Of a stretch of 64,000 bases of DNA, positions 15,329-23,491 are shown piece after piece. Location of the stretch: NCBI GenBank assembly GCA_023396225.1, contig JAEWWT010000006.1, positions 124,001 through 188,000 on the forward strand, given 5' to 3'. A program made the position numbers and the translations under genes. The notes beneath the pieces were generated by a model. The model searched no databases. It had not been told where the DNA came from and saw only the letters and a program-made list of their open reading frames with translations. The DNA is from Bacillota bacterium (lineage in GTDB: Bacteria > Bacillota > Clostridia > Oscillospirales > Ruminococcaceae). Position 1 is the stretch's first letter; every line of letters starts with the position of its first letter.

Positions 15329-17878
15329 ATGAAATTTCTAGCCATTGACGGAAACAGCATTATGAACAGGGCTTTTTACGGCATAAAAATGCTCTCTAAC
15401 AAGCAAGGAGTTTTTACTAATGCCTTAACAGGTTTTATGAACATTTACCTCAAAGTTACTGCCGACATTAAGCCCGATGCTGTTGCAGTTGCTTTCGACC
15501 TGCGCTCCCCTACTTTCCGACACAAAGCAAATGCTGCCTACAAAGCTACCCGAAAAGGTATGCCTGATGAACTTGCACAGCAAATGCCACTGATTAAGGA
15601 AATCCTCAATGATATCGGCGTTTCTGTTGTCGAATGTGAGGGCTACGAGGCTGATGATATTCTCGGAACTTTTTCAAAGCTCTGTACTGACAATGGAGAT
15701 GAATGTTATATCCTTACCGGTGACCGTGACAGCTTACAGCTTATCAACAACAACGTAACTGTACTTCTTCACTCAACAAAAGAGCTTATCCGCTACACTC
15801 CTAATAAATTTACAGAGGACTACGGGCTTAAGCCTTTACAGTTAATTGACCTCAAGGCTCTTATGGGCGATTCTTCCGACAATATCAGCGGTGTCAGGGG
15901 TATAGGCGAAAAGACTGCTACAACTTTGATAAAAGATTTTTACAGCGTTGAGGGCCTTTACGAAGCGCTTGACAACGGAAAGGTTGAAGCTACAAAATCT
16001 GTTCTTGCAAAGCTTGATGCAGGCAGACAGGATGCAAAAGACAGCAAATGGCTTGCAACTATTGTCAAGGACGCACCTGTTGACACAAACCTTGATTTCT
16101 ATATTCTTAAACCCGTCAAGAGCAATGAGCTTTCTTCCTTGCTTACTGGACTTGAAATGTACAAGCTTCTTGAAAAATTCAGCATCGCACCGTCAAGTGC
16201 TCCTGCTGTTAGCAATACCGAGACTAAAGCTGAACTTATTGAATATACACCAGCGGAATTTTCAGATAATATTTTGAAGCAAATATGCGATACAGACAGT
16301 ATTGTATCTTTCATATACAAAGATAGTATTTTACAATTAGTATATAATAGTAGTTTATATACCTTAGATGATATGGATTCTGTTCTGAAAATCCTATCTA
16401 GTGAATGTAAAAAGTATACTTTTGGGGCAAAGCCTGCATACCGACTTTGTTTTGAAAACAAGTGCGAGCTTAACAATATACTTCTTGATGCTGACATACT
16501 GGGATATTTGCTCAACGCTTTATCCTCTGAGTATACAATTGAAAAGCTTTGTGCTGAATACGGTGCTCATTACTACATTGAGTATAATGAATATGCAGAC
16601 TGCGCAAGCTTGCCACAGCTTTGTGAAGTGCTTTCTAATAAGATAGATGAAACCGGCATGACAAATCTGCTTACAGAAATTGAACAGCCACTTACGGAAG
16701 TTCTTGCTTCAATGGAGTATTACGGAGTTCGTGCTGATATTAATGGAATTAAGGATTTCGGAGTTAAGCTTTCAGAAGAAATCAAGGCAATTGAGCAGCA
16801 GATATATTTCATGGCGGGGAAAGAATTTAACATCGGTTCGCCGAAACAGCTTGGCGTTATTCTCTTTGAGGAGATGGGCTTGCCGTCGGGAAAGAAAACA
16901 AAGACAGGCTATTCCACAAATGCTGATGTTCTCGAAAACCTGCGTGACAAGCACCCTGTTGTTGAACTAATTATGCAGTACCGACAACTTACAAAGCTGA
17001 ATTCAACTTATGTTGAGGGATTGATCAAGGTTATCGGCGAGGACGGACGTATTCACTCTGTTTTCAAGCAGACAGAAACCCGTACAGGCAGAATTTCTTC
17101 AACAGAGCCTAACATGCAGAACATTCCTATCCGCACAGAACTTGGCAGAAATATGCGTAAGTTCTTTGTATCTGAGGACGGAAACACACTTCTTGATGCT
17201 GACTACAGCCAGATTGAACTGCGTATTCTTTCACACATGAGCGGGGATAAAAATATGCAGAAAGCTTTTATTGACAATATGGATATCCATACTGCAACTG
17301 CGGCACAGGTATTTAACATGCCTCCTGAAATGGTAACATCTGAAATGCGACGTGCGGCAAAGGCTGTAAACTTCGGAATTGTTTACGGTATAGGTGCTTT
17401 CTCACTTTCAAAGGATATAGACGTTTCTGTTGCTGAAGCTGACAGGTATATCAGGAACTATTTTGCGACATATCCTGAAATCAAGAAGTTTATGGATAAG
17501 GTTGTTGAGGATGCTACTGCAAACGGATATGTTACAACAATGTTCGGCAGAAGAAGATATATCCCTGAGCTTATGGCTTCAAACAAGAACATTCAGTCTT
17601 TCGGAAAAAGAGCCGCAATGAACGCTCCTATACAGGGAACTGCGGCAGATATTATCAAAATTGCCATGGTTAAGGTATACAAACGACTTAGAGCTGAAAA
17701 ACTTGACGCTCATCTTATTTTGCAGGTTCACGACGAACTTATCATTGAAGTGTCAGAAAAGGACGCACAGAAAGCGGCTGTTGTTCTCGGGGAAGAAATG
17801 AAAAGTTCCGCTGAGCTTGCTGTTCCGCTTACTGCCGACGTTGAGAGCGGCAAGAGCTGGTATCAGGCAAAAGGTTAA
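15329..17878 (+). CDS. polA: DNA polymerase I
   Basis: 849 aa. Residues ~1-290 are the 5'-3' exonuclease/flap domain (FLAIDGNSIMNRAFYG, YEADDILGT, GDRDSLQL, LMGDSSDNI). The middle ~290-440 corresponds to the 3'-5' exonuclease fold but I do not see its DExE/Asp set, as in many Firmicutes, so proofreading is probably absent. The polymerase domain has motif A DADYSQIELR (~628), motif B RRAAKAVNFGIVYGIG (~675) and motif C VHDEL (~800). GAAAGGA precedes the ATG. It fills and joins gaps after RNA primer removal and repair. Confidence 0.96.
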   Translation: MKFLAIDGNSIMNRAFYGIKMLSNKQGVFTNALTGFMNIYLKVTADIKPDAVAVAFDLRSPTFRHKANAAYKATRKGMPDELAQQMPLIKEILNDIGVSVVECEGYEADDILGTFSKLCTDNGDECYILTGDRDSLQLINNNVTVLLHSTKELIRYTPNKFTEDYGLKPLQLIDLKALMGDSSDNISGVRGIGEKTATTLIKDFYSVEGLYEALDNGKVEATKSVLAKLDAGRQDAKDSKWLATIVKDAPVDTNLDFYILKPVKSNELSSLLTGLEMYKLLEKFSIAPSSAPAVSNTETKAELIEYTPAEFSDNILKQICDTDSIVSFIYKDSILQLVYNSSLYTLDDMDSVLKILSSECKKYTFGAKPAYRLCFENKCELNNILLDADILGYLLNALSSEYTIEKLCAEYGAHYYIEYNEYADCASLPQLCEVLSNKIDETGMTNLLTEIEQPLTEVLASMEYYGVRADINGIKDFGVKLSEEIKAIEQQIYFMAGKEFNIGSPKQLGVILFEEMGLPSGKKTKTGYSTNADVLENLRDKHPVVELIMQYRQLTKLNSTYVEGLIKVIGEDGRIHSVFKQTETRTGRISSTEPNMQNIPIRTELGRNMRKFFVSEDGNTLLDADYSQIELRILSHMSGDKNMQKAFIDNMDIHTATAAQVFNMPPEMVTSEMRRAAKAVNFGIVYGIGAFSLSKDIDVSVAEADRYIRNYFATYPEIKKFMDKVVEDATANGYVTTMFGRRRYIPELMASNKNIQSFGKRAAMNAPIQGTAADIIKIAMVKVYKRLRAEKLDAHLILQVHDELIIEVSEKDAQKAAVVLGEEMKSSAELAVPLTADVESGKSWYQAKG

Positions 17879-17925
17879 GATTTGTTAAAGTTGCTTTACT
17901 TTTCAAAAATGGTATTGTATAATTA

Positions 17926-17989
17926 TGATGTAGAAAAGAAAATGTGACATCATGAAAGGATGGACATAGCGCGAAAATGTTTTTCGCGC
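17926..17989 (+). other. two tandem hairpins downstream of polA
   Basis: TGATGT (17926-17931) / ACATCA (17947-17952), then GCGCGAAAA (17969-17977) / TTTTCGCGC (17981-17989), the latter a perfect 9-bp stem with 3-nt loop. They begin just after a TATAAT at 17918-17923 (TTTACT 17 bp upstream), so they would be the 5' end of a transcript running into the structure at 17991. Confidence 0.6.
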
Positions 17990-17990
17990 A

Positions 17991-18055
17991 GCTACTTATT
18001 CCTTTCTGCAAATACAATAGCAGAAATTTTGCTTCGCAAAACCGGAATAAATAGC
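17991..18055 (+). promoter_or_regulatory. three-way-junction RNA structure upstream of a secreted protein
   Basis: The closing stem GCTAcTTATTCC (17991-18002) pairs with GGAATAAaTAGC (18044-18055) with one C-A mismatch. Inside, with no linkers, are TTTCTGC/GCAGAAA (18003-18009 with 18020-18026) and TTTTGC/GCAAAA around loop TTC (18027-18041). Only two bases (CC) are unpaired at the junction. The Shine-Dalgarno of the next gene starts five bases later. It matches no riboswitch class I know. Confidence 0.6.
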
Positions 18056-18075
18056 AAAAAGGAATGGGGATTAAT

Positions 18076-18414
18076 ATGATAAAGAAATTTTTGAAAACAT
18101 TTGCTATAATTATGTGTACTGTAGTGTTTTTGTCGGCTTCGTCAATCCCTGTTTCAGCAGAAAGCTACAGTGTAAATACAGCTTCACAAAGTACAGGAGC
18201 GCAAGTTCAAAACAGTAGCGGAAAAGGTGGAATGAACAGTAATCCTTTCAGCAGAGGAGGCTCCGGCGCCTCTGAAAAGGAGGAACGTGGCGGAATGGTT
18301 ATGTCCTCCAGTAATTTAGGCACAAAGGCATCATTTGCTGTTACCAAAGCGAAAATAAATTTTATTTATATTATGAGCCTGACGTTTCCAACCGTATTAC
18401 AGATAGTAATGTAA
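18076..18414 (+). CDS. small secreted protein, possible -1 frameshift near its end
   Basis: 112 aa as read: a signal peptide (MIKKFLKTFAIIMCTVVFLS, cleavage near VSA-ES), a Gly/Ser/Asn-rich segment, then SFAVTKAK. From about 18357 the reading frame becomes hydrophobic and odd (INFIYIM) and stops at 18414. The -1 frame continues with a more protein-like FYLYYEPDVSNRITD to a stop at 18441-18443. The switch point is A_AAT_TTT (18357-18363), a fit to the X_XXY_YYZ slippery pattern. Either one base has been lost or frameshifting is programmed. AAAGGAATG precedes the ATG at 18076. Family not recognised. Confidence 0.6.
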   Translation: MIKKFLKTFAIIMCTVVFLSASSIPVSAESYSVNTASQSTGAQVQNSSGKGGMNSNPFSRGGSGASEKEERGGMVMSSSNLGTKASFAVTKAKINFIYIMSLTFPTVLQIVM

Positions 18415-18442
18415 TCTCCTATACTATAATAAATAAAGATTA

Positions 18443-18476
18443 AAATCCTGCCCTTAATTATAAGGACAGGATTTTT
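18443..18476 (+). terminator. intrinsic terminator
   Basis: AAATCCTG...CAGGATTT with inner CCCTT/AAGG and a T run. Its left arm starts directly at the end of the -1 frame (stop 18441-18443), and it closely resembles the terminator at 19526. Confidence 0.8.
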
Positions 18477-18566
18477 AAGTTTTATGCTTTACTTTATTTA
18501 CAGTATATGTTATAATAATTTCTATTAATAAGAATACTATTTTACTTATACAGGAGGAAAACAACA

Positions 18567-19496
18567 ATGAAAAACATTAGCAGATCCATAGCATGCGTAA
18601 TTGCTGCTGTTACTTTACTTTCAACAACTTCAATTACTGCTTCCGCTCTTGAACCTGAAAATATTACACTAACAAAAGATGTCAACCTGACGTATGTTTC
18701 GGATTGTGCAGAAATTTCTTTAGGCAATAACAACCTTTACAATCTCGCATTTGATAAAAAAATTGAAGGATCCAATTCCTGCACTATAAATGCTGAGGGA
18801 CTTAACATTGATGGCTCTAAACCTGCCGCAGATAACGCATTGACTGTTGCTGTCACAGATGCTACGGAAGTTAAACAGAAATTCACTTACAATGTTAAAT
18901 TGAGCAAAGACGAAACAAAAACAATTGAAGGAATTATTTCCTACGATAAAGACGGTCTTCCGTCAACTATTCTTTTCAAGGAAAACTTTTCATTCTCATA
19001 TAGCGGCACAAAGCATGACGGTGTTTTAAATGCTACTTATGACATGAATACAGGAAAGCTTGAAAAGACTGATCTAAGTGATTTAGGCGGCTCTGACTCC
19101 TATTATGTTTACGATACAAATACTACTTATACAACAATCTTTTCAAAGGACAAGACAAAGAGATTTGTAGTAACTAATGACAAAACCCCTGTTTTTGTAA
19201 ACAATTCCAATGCATTAATGGCAATTGCTTTAAACGATAAAAAAAGCAATACTGCATTTGATAAGTTAATAACTGCAATAAAAACAAATAATGCTCAAAA
19301 TGGATCTACTGAACCATATTTCATTTCTGACAAGTTAATTGTTTCAAATTCAGAATATGAGATGGATATATCAGTAATTACTCATTTAAACAATGCACTT
19401 ACTTTTACAAAGGGAACTAGAACAAGCACTCCTAATGTAATTTCTTATGCTGAAAATAAAGACGGCAAAGTTGAAGTCAGCAGATTCAGATTCTAA
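18567..19496 (+). CDS. secreted protein of unknown function
   Basis: 309 aa. A signal peptide (MKNISRSIACVIAAVTLLS; cleavage near ASA-LEPEN) and a mature protein rich in Asn, Thr and Lys with alternating hydrophobic residues that suggest a beta-rich fold. No catalytic motif or anchor is seen, so it is probably released or wall-associated. AGGAGG lies 8 nt before the ATG. It follows the small secreted gene at 18076 and the two share similar terminators, suggesting a duplicated 3' region. Confidence 0.7.
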   Translation: MKNISRSIACVIAAVTLLSTTSITASALEPENITLTKDVNLTYVSDCAEISLGNNNLYNLAFDKKIEGSNSCTINAEGLNIDGSKPAADNALTVAVTDATEVKQKFTYNVKLSKDETKTIEGIISYDKDGLPSTILFKENFSFSYSGTKHDGVLNATYDMNTGKLEKTDLSDLGGSDSYYVYDTNTTYTTIFSKDKTKRFVVTNDKTPVFVNNSNALMAIALNDKKSNTAFDKLITAIKTNNAQNGSTEPYFISDKLIVSNSEYEMDISVITHLNNALTFTKGTRTSTPNVISYAENKDGKVEVSRFRF

Positions 19497-19526
19497 TAGC
19501 TAAACATAGCTAAACATAGCTAAACA
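19497..19526 (+). repeat. 10-bp tandem repeat x3
   Basis: The unit TAGCTAAACA occurs three times at once (19497-19506, 19507-19516, 19517-19526), directly between a stop codon and a terminator stem. Each unit carries stop codons in several frames. Confidence 0.9.
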
Positions 19527-19563
19527 AAAATTCTGCCCTTGATTATAAGGGCAGAATTTTTTA
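19526..19563. terminator. bidirectional terminator
   Basis: A perfect 15-bp stem AAAAATTCTGCCCTT (19526-19540) / AAGGGCAGAATTTTT (19547-19561). T runs on both strands serve the secreted gene and the convergent alcohol dehydrogenase. Confidence 0.9.
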
Positions 19564-19599
19564 TTAGAGGTTAATTTATTATATGTAATAACCCACAGA

Positions 19600-20817
19600 T
19601 TAGAAATCAACTTCTGTACCGTAATAACAGCATTTAAGAAGCTTTTCCATTTCTTCCTGTGATGGCTGACGTGGGTTCGAACCTGTGCAAGCATCAGAAA
19701 TTGCATTCTTTGCAATCTCTGAAAGTCTTTCAAGGAATATGTTTTCAGGAACAAAACCCTGTTCAACCGGATAGCTGTCAGCGCCGTAATTCTTAATACA
19801 GTGCGGAATATTAAGCTTATCATTCATCTTTCCAATAAGTTCAACGAGAAGGTCAACCTTTTCATCAGCTGTATTTCCGCCAAGATGCATATAATCAGCA
19901 ATTACAGCATAACGTTTCTTGGCTGTTTCATCCTTGGAGTTGAACTTGACAACCTTTGGAAGATACATTGCGTTTGCTGCACCATGGATAATATGTGCGC
20001 CACAATCGCCAAAAGCTGCACCTGTCTTATGAGCCATTGAGTGAACAATTCCAAGAAGTGCATTAGAGAAAGCCATGCCAGCAAGACACTGTGCATCATG
20101 CATTCTTTGACGGGCATCAGTATTTTCATTGTATGAATCAGCAAGATTTTCTTGAATCATTTCAATTGAATGGATTGCAAGAGCATCTGAATATGGGCTG
20201 TTTGCTGTTGAAACATATGCTTCAACTGAATGTGTGAAAGCGTCCATACCGGTATGAGCAACAAGCTTCTTAGGCATTGTTTCAGCAAGGTCAGGGTCAA
20301 CTATAGCAATATCAGGTGTGATTTCAAAGTCAGCAATCGGATACTTGATACCCTTGTTGTAATCTGTAATAATTGAGAAAGCTGTTACTTCTGTTGCTGT
20401 TCCAGATGTTGACGGAATTGCACAGAAATGAGCCTTTCTTCTGAGTTCAGGGATACCGAATACCTTACACATATCTTCAAATGTGCATTCAGGATATTCA
20501 TACTTGATCCACATAGCCTTTGCAGCGTCGATTGGTGAGCCTCCGCCCATTGCAATAATCCAGTCAGGCTCGAAATCGAGCATAGCCTTTGCACCATTCA
20601 TTACTGTTTCAACAGATGGATCAGGCTCAACATTTTCATAAAGCTTCACTTCAAAGCCAGCTTCCTTGAGGTAATCCTCCGCTCTCTGAAGAAAACCGTT
20701 GCGCTTCATTGAACCGCCGCCTACAACGATTATAGCCTTTTTACCCTTAAGATTTTTAAGGTTTTCAAGAGAACCCTTTCCATGAAAAAGATCTCTTGGC
20801 AGTGTAAATCTAGACAT
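19600..20817 (-). CDS. iron-containing alcohol dehydrogenase
   Basis: 405-aa group III (Fe2+-dependent) NAD(P) dehydrogenase. Seen: FHGKGSLENL and VVGGGSMKRNGF at the nucleotide-binding side, GGGSPIDAAK (~residues 97-106), and metal-binding Asp/His residues in VDPDL, HTGMDAFTHSVEAY and HSMAHKTGAAF...HGAANA. The set resembles butanol and related dehydrogenases that reduce aldehydes at the end of fermentation; exact substrate unknown. ATG at 20817 is chosen (AAAAGGAATGGAG upstream), not 20829, which touches the ribosome binding site. The monocistronic layout and long upstream gap suggest separate regulation. Confidence 0.9.
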   Translation of the reverse strand: MSRFTLPRDLFHGKGSLENLKNLKGKKAIIVVGGGSMKRNGFLQRAEDYLKEAGFEVKLYENVEPDPSVETVMNGAKAMLDFEPDWIIAMGGGSPIDAAKAMWIKYEYPECTFEDMCKVFGIPELRRKAHFCAIPSTSGTATEVTAFSIITDYNKGIKYPIADFEITPDIAIVDPDLAETMPKKLVAHTGMDAFTHSVEAYVSTANSPYSDALAIHSIEMIQENLADSYNENTDARQRMHDAQCLAGMAFSNALLGIVHSMAHKTGAAFGDCGAHIIHGAANAMYLPKVVKFNSKDETAKKRYAVIADYMHLGGNTADEKVDLLVELIGKMNDKLNIPHCIKNYGADSYPVEQGFVPENIFLERLSEIAKNAISDACTGSNPRQPSQEEMEKLLKCCYYGTEVDF

Positions 20818-21068
20818 AAAAATCTCCATTCCTTTTAATATTTATCTCGGTTAGCAACTTAATTATGTATTGGTTTATGTTATTATTTTAACATACTCTT
20901 GTTTATTGTGGTAATACTAATTTAGAATAGTCTATGCATTTTTGTATATAATACATAATTAACTAATATTATTGTTGAAGTTTGGTAAAGATATTTGTAT
21001 AATATAGAAGTAATACTATGTTATACTTTGTAAACTCAAGCAAATAGCAGAAAGGAATAGAGATTTTT

Positions 21069-21503
21069 ATGAAACCAGAGGTTACTCCTTTTGAAAGAAA
21101 GGCAAATTATTATGAAACTGATCAGATGGGAGTTATCCATCATTCAAACTATATAAGATGGTTTGAAGAAACAAGAGTTGATTTCCTTGAAAAAGTTGGC
21201 TATTCCTATGACAGAATGGAACAGAATGGAGTTATGATCCCTGTTCTCGGCGCTGCCTGTGAATATAAAAACTCTGTTAGATTTGGCGATATTGTACTTA
21301 TAATACCAAAAATTCAAGAGTTTAACGGATTCAAACTTACCGTTACCTACAAAGTTATCAGAAAATCTGACAATATGCTTATGGCAACAGGAGAAACAAA
21401 GCACTGTTTTACAAATATGCAGATGAAGCCTGTCCGCACAAAAAAAGAGTACCCTGAAATTTTCAAAACTTTCAATGATTTCCTCGGAATAGATTTATAC
21501 TAA
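21069..21503 (+). CDS. hotdog-fold acyl-CoA thioesterase (YbgC/FadM type)
   Basis: 144 aa. The 4HBT signature YETDQMGVIHHSNYIRWFEE (near residues 17-36) contains the catalytic Asp and the family's helix; the C-terminal half ends ETKHCFTN. Members hydrolyse acyl- or hydroxybenzoyl-CoA; substrate not predictable here. AGAAAGGAATAG lies before the ATG. A structured repeat and an alpha/beta hydrolase follow. Confidence 0.88.
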   Translation: MKPEVTPFERKANYYETDQMGVIHHSNYIRWFEETRVDFLEKVGYSYDRMEQNGVMIPVLGAACEYKNSVRFGDIVLIIPKIQEFNGFKLTVTYKVIRKSDNMLMATGETKHCFTNMQMKPVRTKKEYPEIFKTFNDFLGIDLY

Positions 21504-21505
21504 GG

Positions 21506-21610
21506 CAATATAGCACAATACGTTCTGTCAATTTTCAAAACAGGCTCAGTAACATATTTTCGCTGTTTCTCAAATCGTCGAAACTTAGCCTGTGGCTTTG
21601 TGCGATATTG
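21506..21610 (+). repeat. nested imperfect inverted-repeat element
   Basis: Three nested stems: outer CAATATaGCACAA (21506-21518) / TTGTGCgATATTG (21598-21610), middle CAGGCT (21541-21546) / AGCCTG (21587-21592), inner TTTCG (21558-21562) / CGAAA (21579-21583). The element occupies most of the 131-bp gap between thioesterase and hydrolase. It could be a small non-autonomous mobile repeat or a structured RNA. Confidence 0.65.
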
Positions 21611-21634
21611 ACTTAATTAAAAGGACTGTGCTAT

Positions 21635-22438
21635 ATGATCAGAAAAGAATGGATTACTGAGCGTGGAAAAGTTGTTTACTGGATTTCAGATAATCTGAGT
21701 GCAAACAAGAAAACTCTTGCATTCCTGCCCGGACTTTCGGCAGAACATCACCTTTTTGATGAACAATTCAAGCATTATGAAGATACCTACAACATTTTTA
21801 CATGGGATGCACCTGCACATGCGGAATCACGCCTCTATGCTATGGATTTTACATTAATGGAAGATGCAGAAGTTTTGCACGATATTTTTGAACATGAAAA
21901 CATCGAAAAGCCTGTTCTGATTGGACAATCTTTCGGAGCATACATATCACAGATGTATATGGAGCTGTATCATGATACTGTATCGGGTTTTGTTTCAATA
22001 GATTCTGCACCACTTCAGTTAAAGTACTATACCAATTTTTATTTTTATTTTTTGGAGCGAATAGAACCTATGTCCCTTGTTTATCCTAATCTTGTAAGAT
22101 CTATTGTAAAGGTCTGCTCTGTAACTGAACGTGGACAAAAGAATATGTATTATGCATTGTCTTTCTACGATAAAAAGGAGCTTTGTAAATTAAACGGTCG
22201 GGGATATCTTGCACTTTGTGAAGCTATAAAACAAAATAAGCCTTATAAAATAGATTGCCCTGCTCTGCTAATATGCGGCAAAAAGGACAACATTGGCGTT
22301 GTAAAAAGTTATAATAAGCGATGGAGTAAAGATACAGGCATAAAACTTATTTGGGTTGAAAATGCCGCTCATAACTCCAACATTGACCAGCCCGAATTTG
22401 TAAACAAGCAGATTGATGAGTTTTTAAAGACAATATAA
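21635..22438 (+). CDS. alpha/beta hydrolase
   Basis: 267 aa, no signal peptide, so cytoplasmic. Seen: oxyanion-region LAFLPGLSAEHHLF, the nucleophile elbow GQSFGAY (Ser near residue 101), the acid residue region ICGKKDNIG and catalytic His in NAAHNSN near the C-terminus. The fold suits esterase, lipase or C-C hydrolase activity; substrate unknown. AAAAGGA precedes the ATG. Confidence 0.88.
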   Translation: MIRKEWITERGKVVYWISDNLSANKKTLAFLPGLSAEHHLFDEQFKHYEDTYNIFTWDAPAHAESRLYAMDFTLMEDAEVLHDIFEHENIEKPVLIGQSFGAYISQMYMELYHDTVSGFVSIDSAPLQLKYYTNFYFYFLERIEPMSLVYPNLVRSIVKVCSVTERGQKNMYYALSFYDKKELCKLNGRGYLALCEAIKQNKPYKIDCPALLICGKKDNIGVVKSYNKRWSKDTGIKLIWVENAAHNSNIDQPEFVNKQIDEFLKTI

Positions 22439-22445
22439 TATACAT

Positions 22446-22486
22446 AAAGACATACCCATAATTTTCATGGGTATGTCTTTTTTTAT
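22446..22486. terminator. intrinsic terminator
   Basis: A perfect 14-bp stem AAAGACATACCCAT (22446-22459) / ATGGGTATGTCTTT (22467-22480) runs into a T tract on the plus strand. Confidence 0.9.
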
Positions 22487-22553
22487 TGCTAAGGTATCAA
22501 TATGCTTGAATCCTTTACTATTCAATTTTATCCGTTCTTTTCCTATGCGCAGT

Positions 22554-23056
22554 TTATCTTATAAATTCAGCACCCATCTTCTCTAATTTCTTAAATAATG
22601 AATCCCTTCTCTTTTCAAACATGGTACCTATTGCCTTAGTGTTTACTATAACCTTATAACCGTTTTGTATTGCTCCCATAGCGGTTAAGGAGACACAGCC
22701 ACCGCCGTCAACCCCAATAACCTCGATTTCATCAATTTCACTTGCCTTTAAAAATTTAGCTAACTCTTCATTTGAAAACGCATTGCCTTTGAATTTGTCA
22801 AAAACATTGTCAGAAACAATATTCAAATCTTCTGCCAGTTTTACCTCCTTGCTTCCCTCAAATACTTTTACAGGCGCAAGCTTGCTGATCAGATTATTTT
22901 TCATTACATTTCTGATATAAATAACAGTATTATCTATATTTTCACTGATTACCTGATTGACAGAATCAAGAATTGTATCATCATACTTAAAGAAATCAGC
23001 GTGATTTTTACCTACACAGACCTCTTGCATATCTAAAAAAACAATGCTTTCCCCAT
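22554..23056 (-). pseudogene. isochorismatase-family cysteine hydrolase, frameshifted in a T7 tract
   Basis: The intact frame from 23030 starts MQEVCVGKNHADFF and ends KMGAEFIR (158 aa). Its C-terminal half (IEVIGVDGGGCVSLTAMGAI) has the cysteine-hydrolase nucleophile loop. A real start lies further upstream: ATG at 23056 with AAGGAGAG before it, reading MGKALFF then a stop at a seven-T run (23034-23040). Adding one T gives MGKALFFLDMQEV, the expected first strand with the catalytic Asp. So one base is missing: a pseudogene, a phase-variable tract or a sequencing error. Without that segment the catalytic Asp is lost. Weak internal initiation at 23030 remains possible. Confidence 0.75.
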
Positions 23057-23183
23057 TTTGAACTCTCTCCTTATGCTTTAATTTATGATAAGTTATTATA
23101 CCATCATTGTCATATTACGTCAATGTCTACCGCGCTAAATACGGAAATTCTGACTTACTTTTAAACATTTGTTTATTATACTA

Positions 23184-23213
23184 TTGACAGAACATATGTT
23201 TTAGTGTTATAAT
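23184..23213 (+). promoter_or_regulatory. sigma-A-type promoter for the 23270 gene pair and downstream run
   Basis: TTGACA at 23184-23189, an 18-bp spacer and TATAAT at 23208-23213, 57 bp before the first ATG. No strong terminator is seen until 27644, so it may drive the genes through ricT. Confidence 0.75.
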
Positions 23214-23269
23214 ATTTATAGGGAATTTCGAAAAAACTTATTATTTTTTTGACAACGGAGGAATAACAA

Positions 23270-23491
23270 ATGGATAACACTTCAATGCTTATCAGCTACT
23301 TGAAATCGGAAAAAATACTGTGTGAAAGGATTTTCATGCTGACTAAGGAACTTCATGCGCAGGATGACCCTGACGCAGAAAAAAATCTTGCCCAAAGAAT
23401 AGGGCTTCTTCGTGAAGAACTTTATGACATCAGGGAGGTTATATCCATTCTTAATGAAGACGGAGGTAACTGCAATTGCAAAGACGCTTGA
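23270..23491 (+). CDS. small helical protein paired with a sigma-like gene
   Basis: 73 aa, mostly charged helix (SYLKSEKILCERIFML, KNLAQRIGLLREELYDIREVISIL) ending GGNCNCKDA. The heptad-like pattern suggests a coiled coil. CGGAGG precedes the ATG. Its 3' end holds the GGAGGT and TTG start of the sigma-like gene (16-bp overlap), so the two are translationally coupled and may interact. Family not recognised. Confidence 0.65.
   Translation: MDNTSMLISYLKSEKILCERIFMLTKELHAQDDPDAEKNLAQRIGLLREELYDIREVISILNEDGGNCNCKDA

Noticed and set aside
19660..19690. tRNA-like GGTTCGAACC
   Set aside because: It lies inside the alcohol dehydrogenase coding sequence and no tRNA stems surround it.
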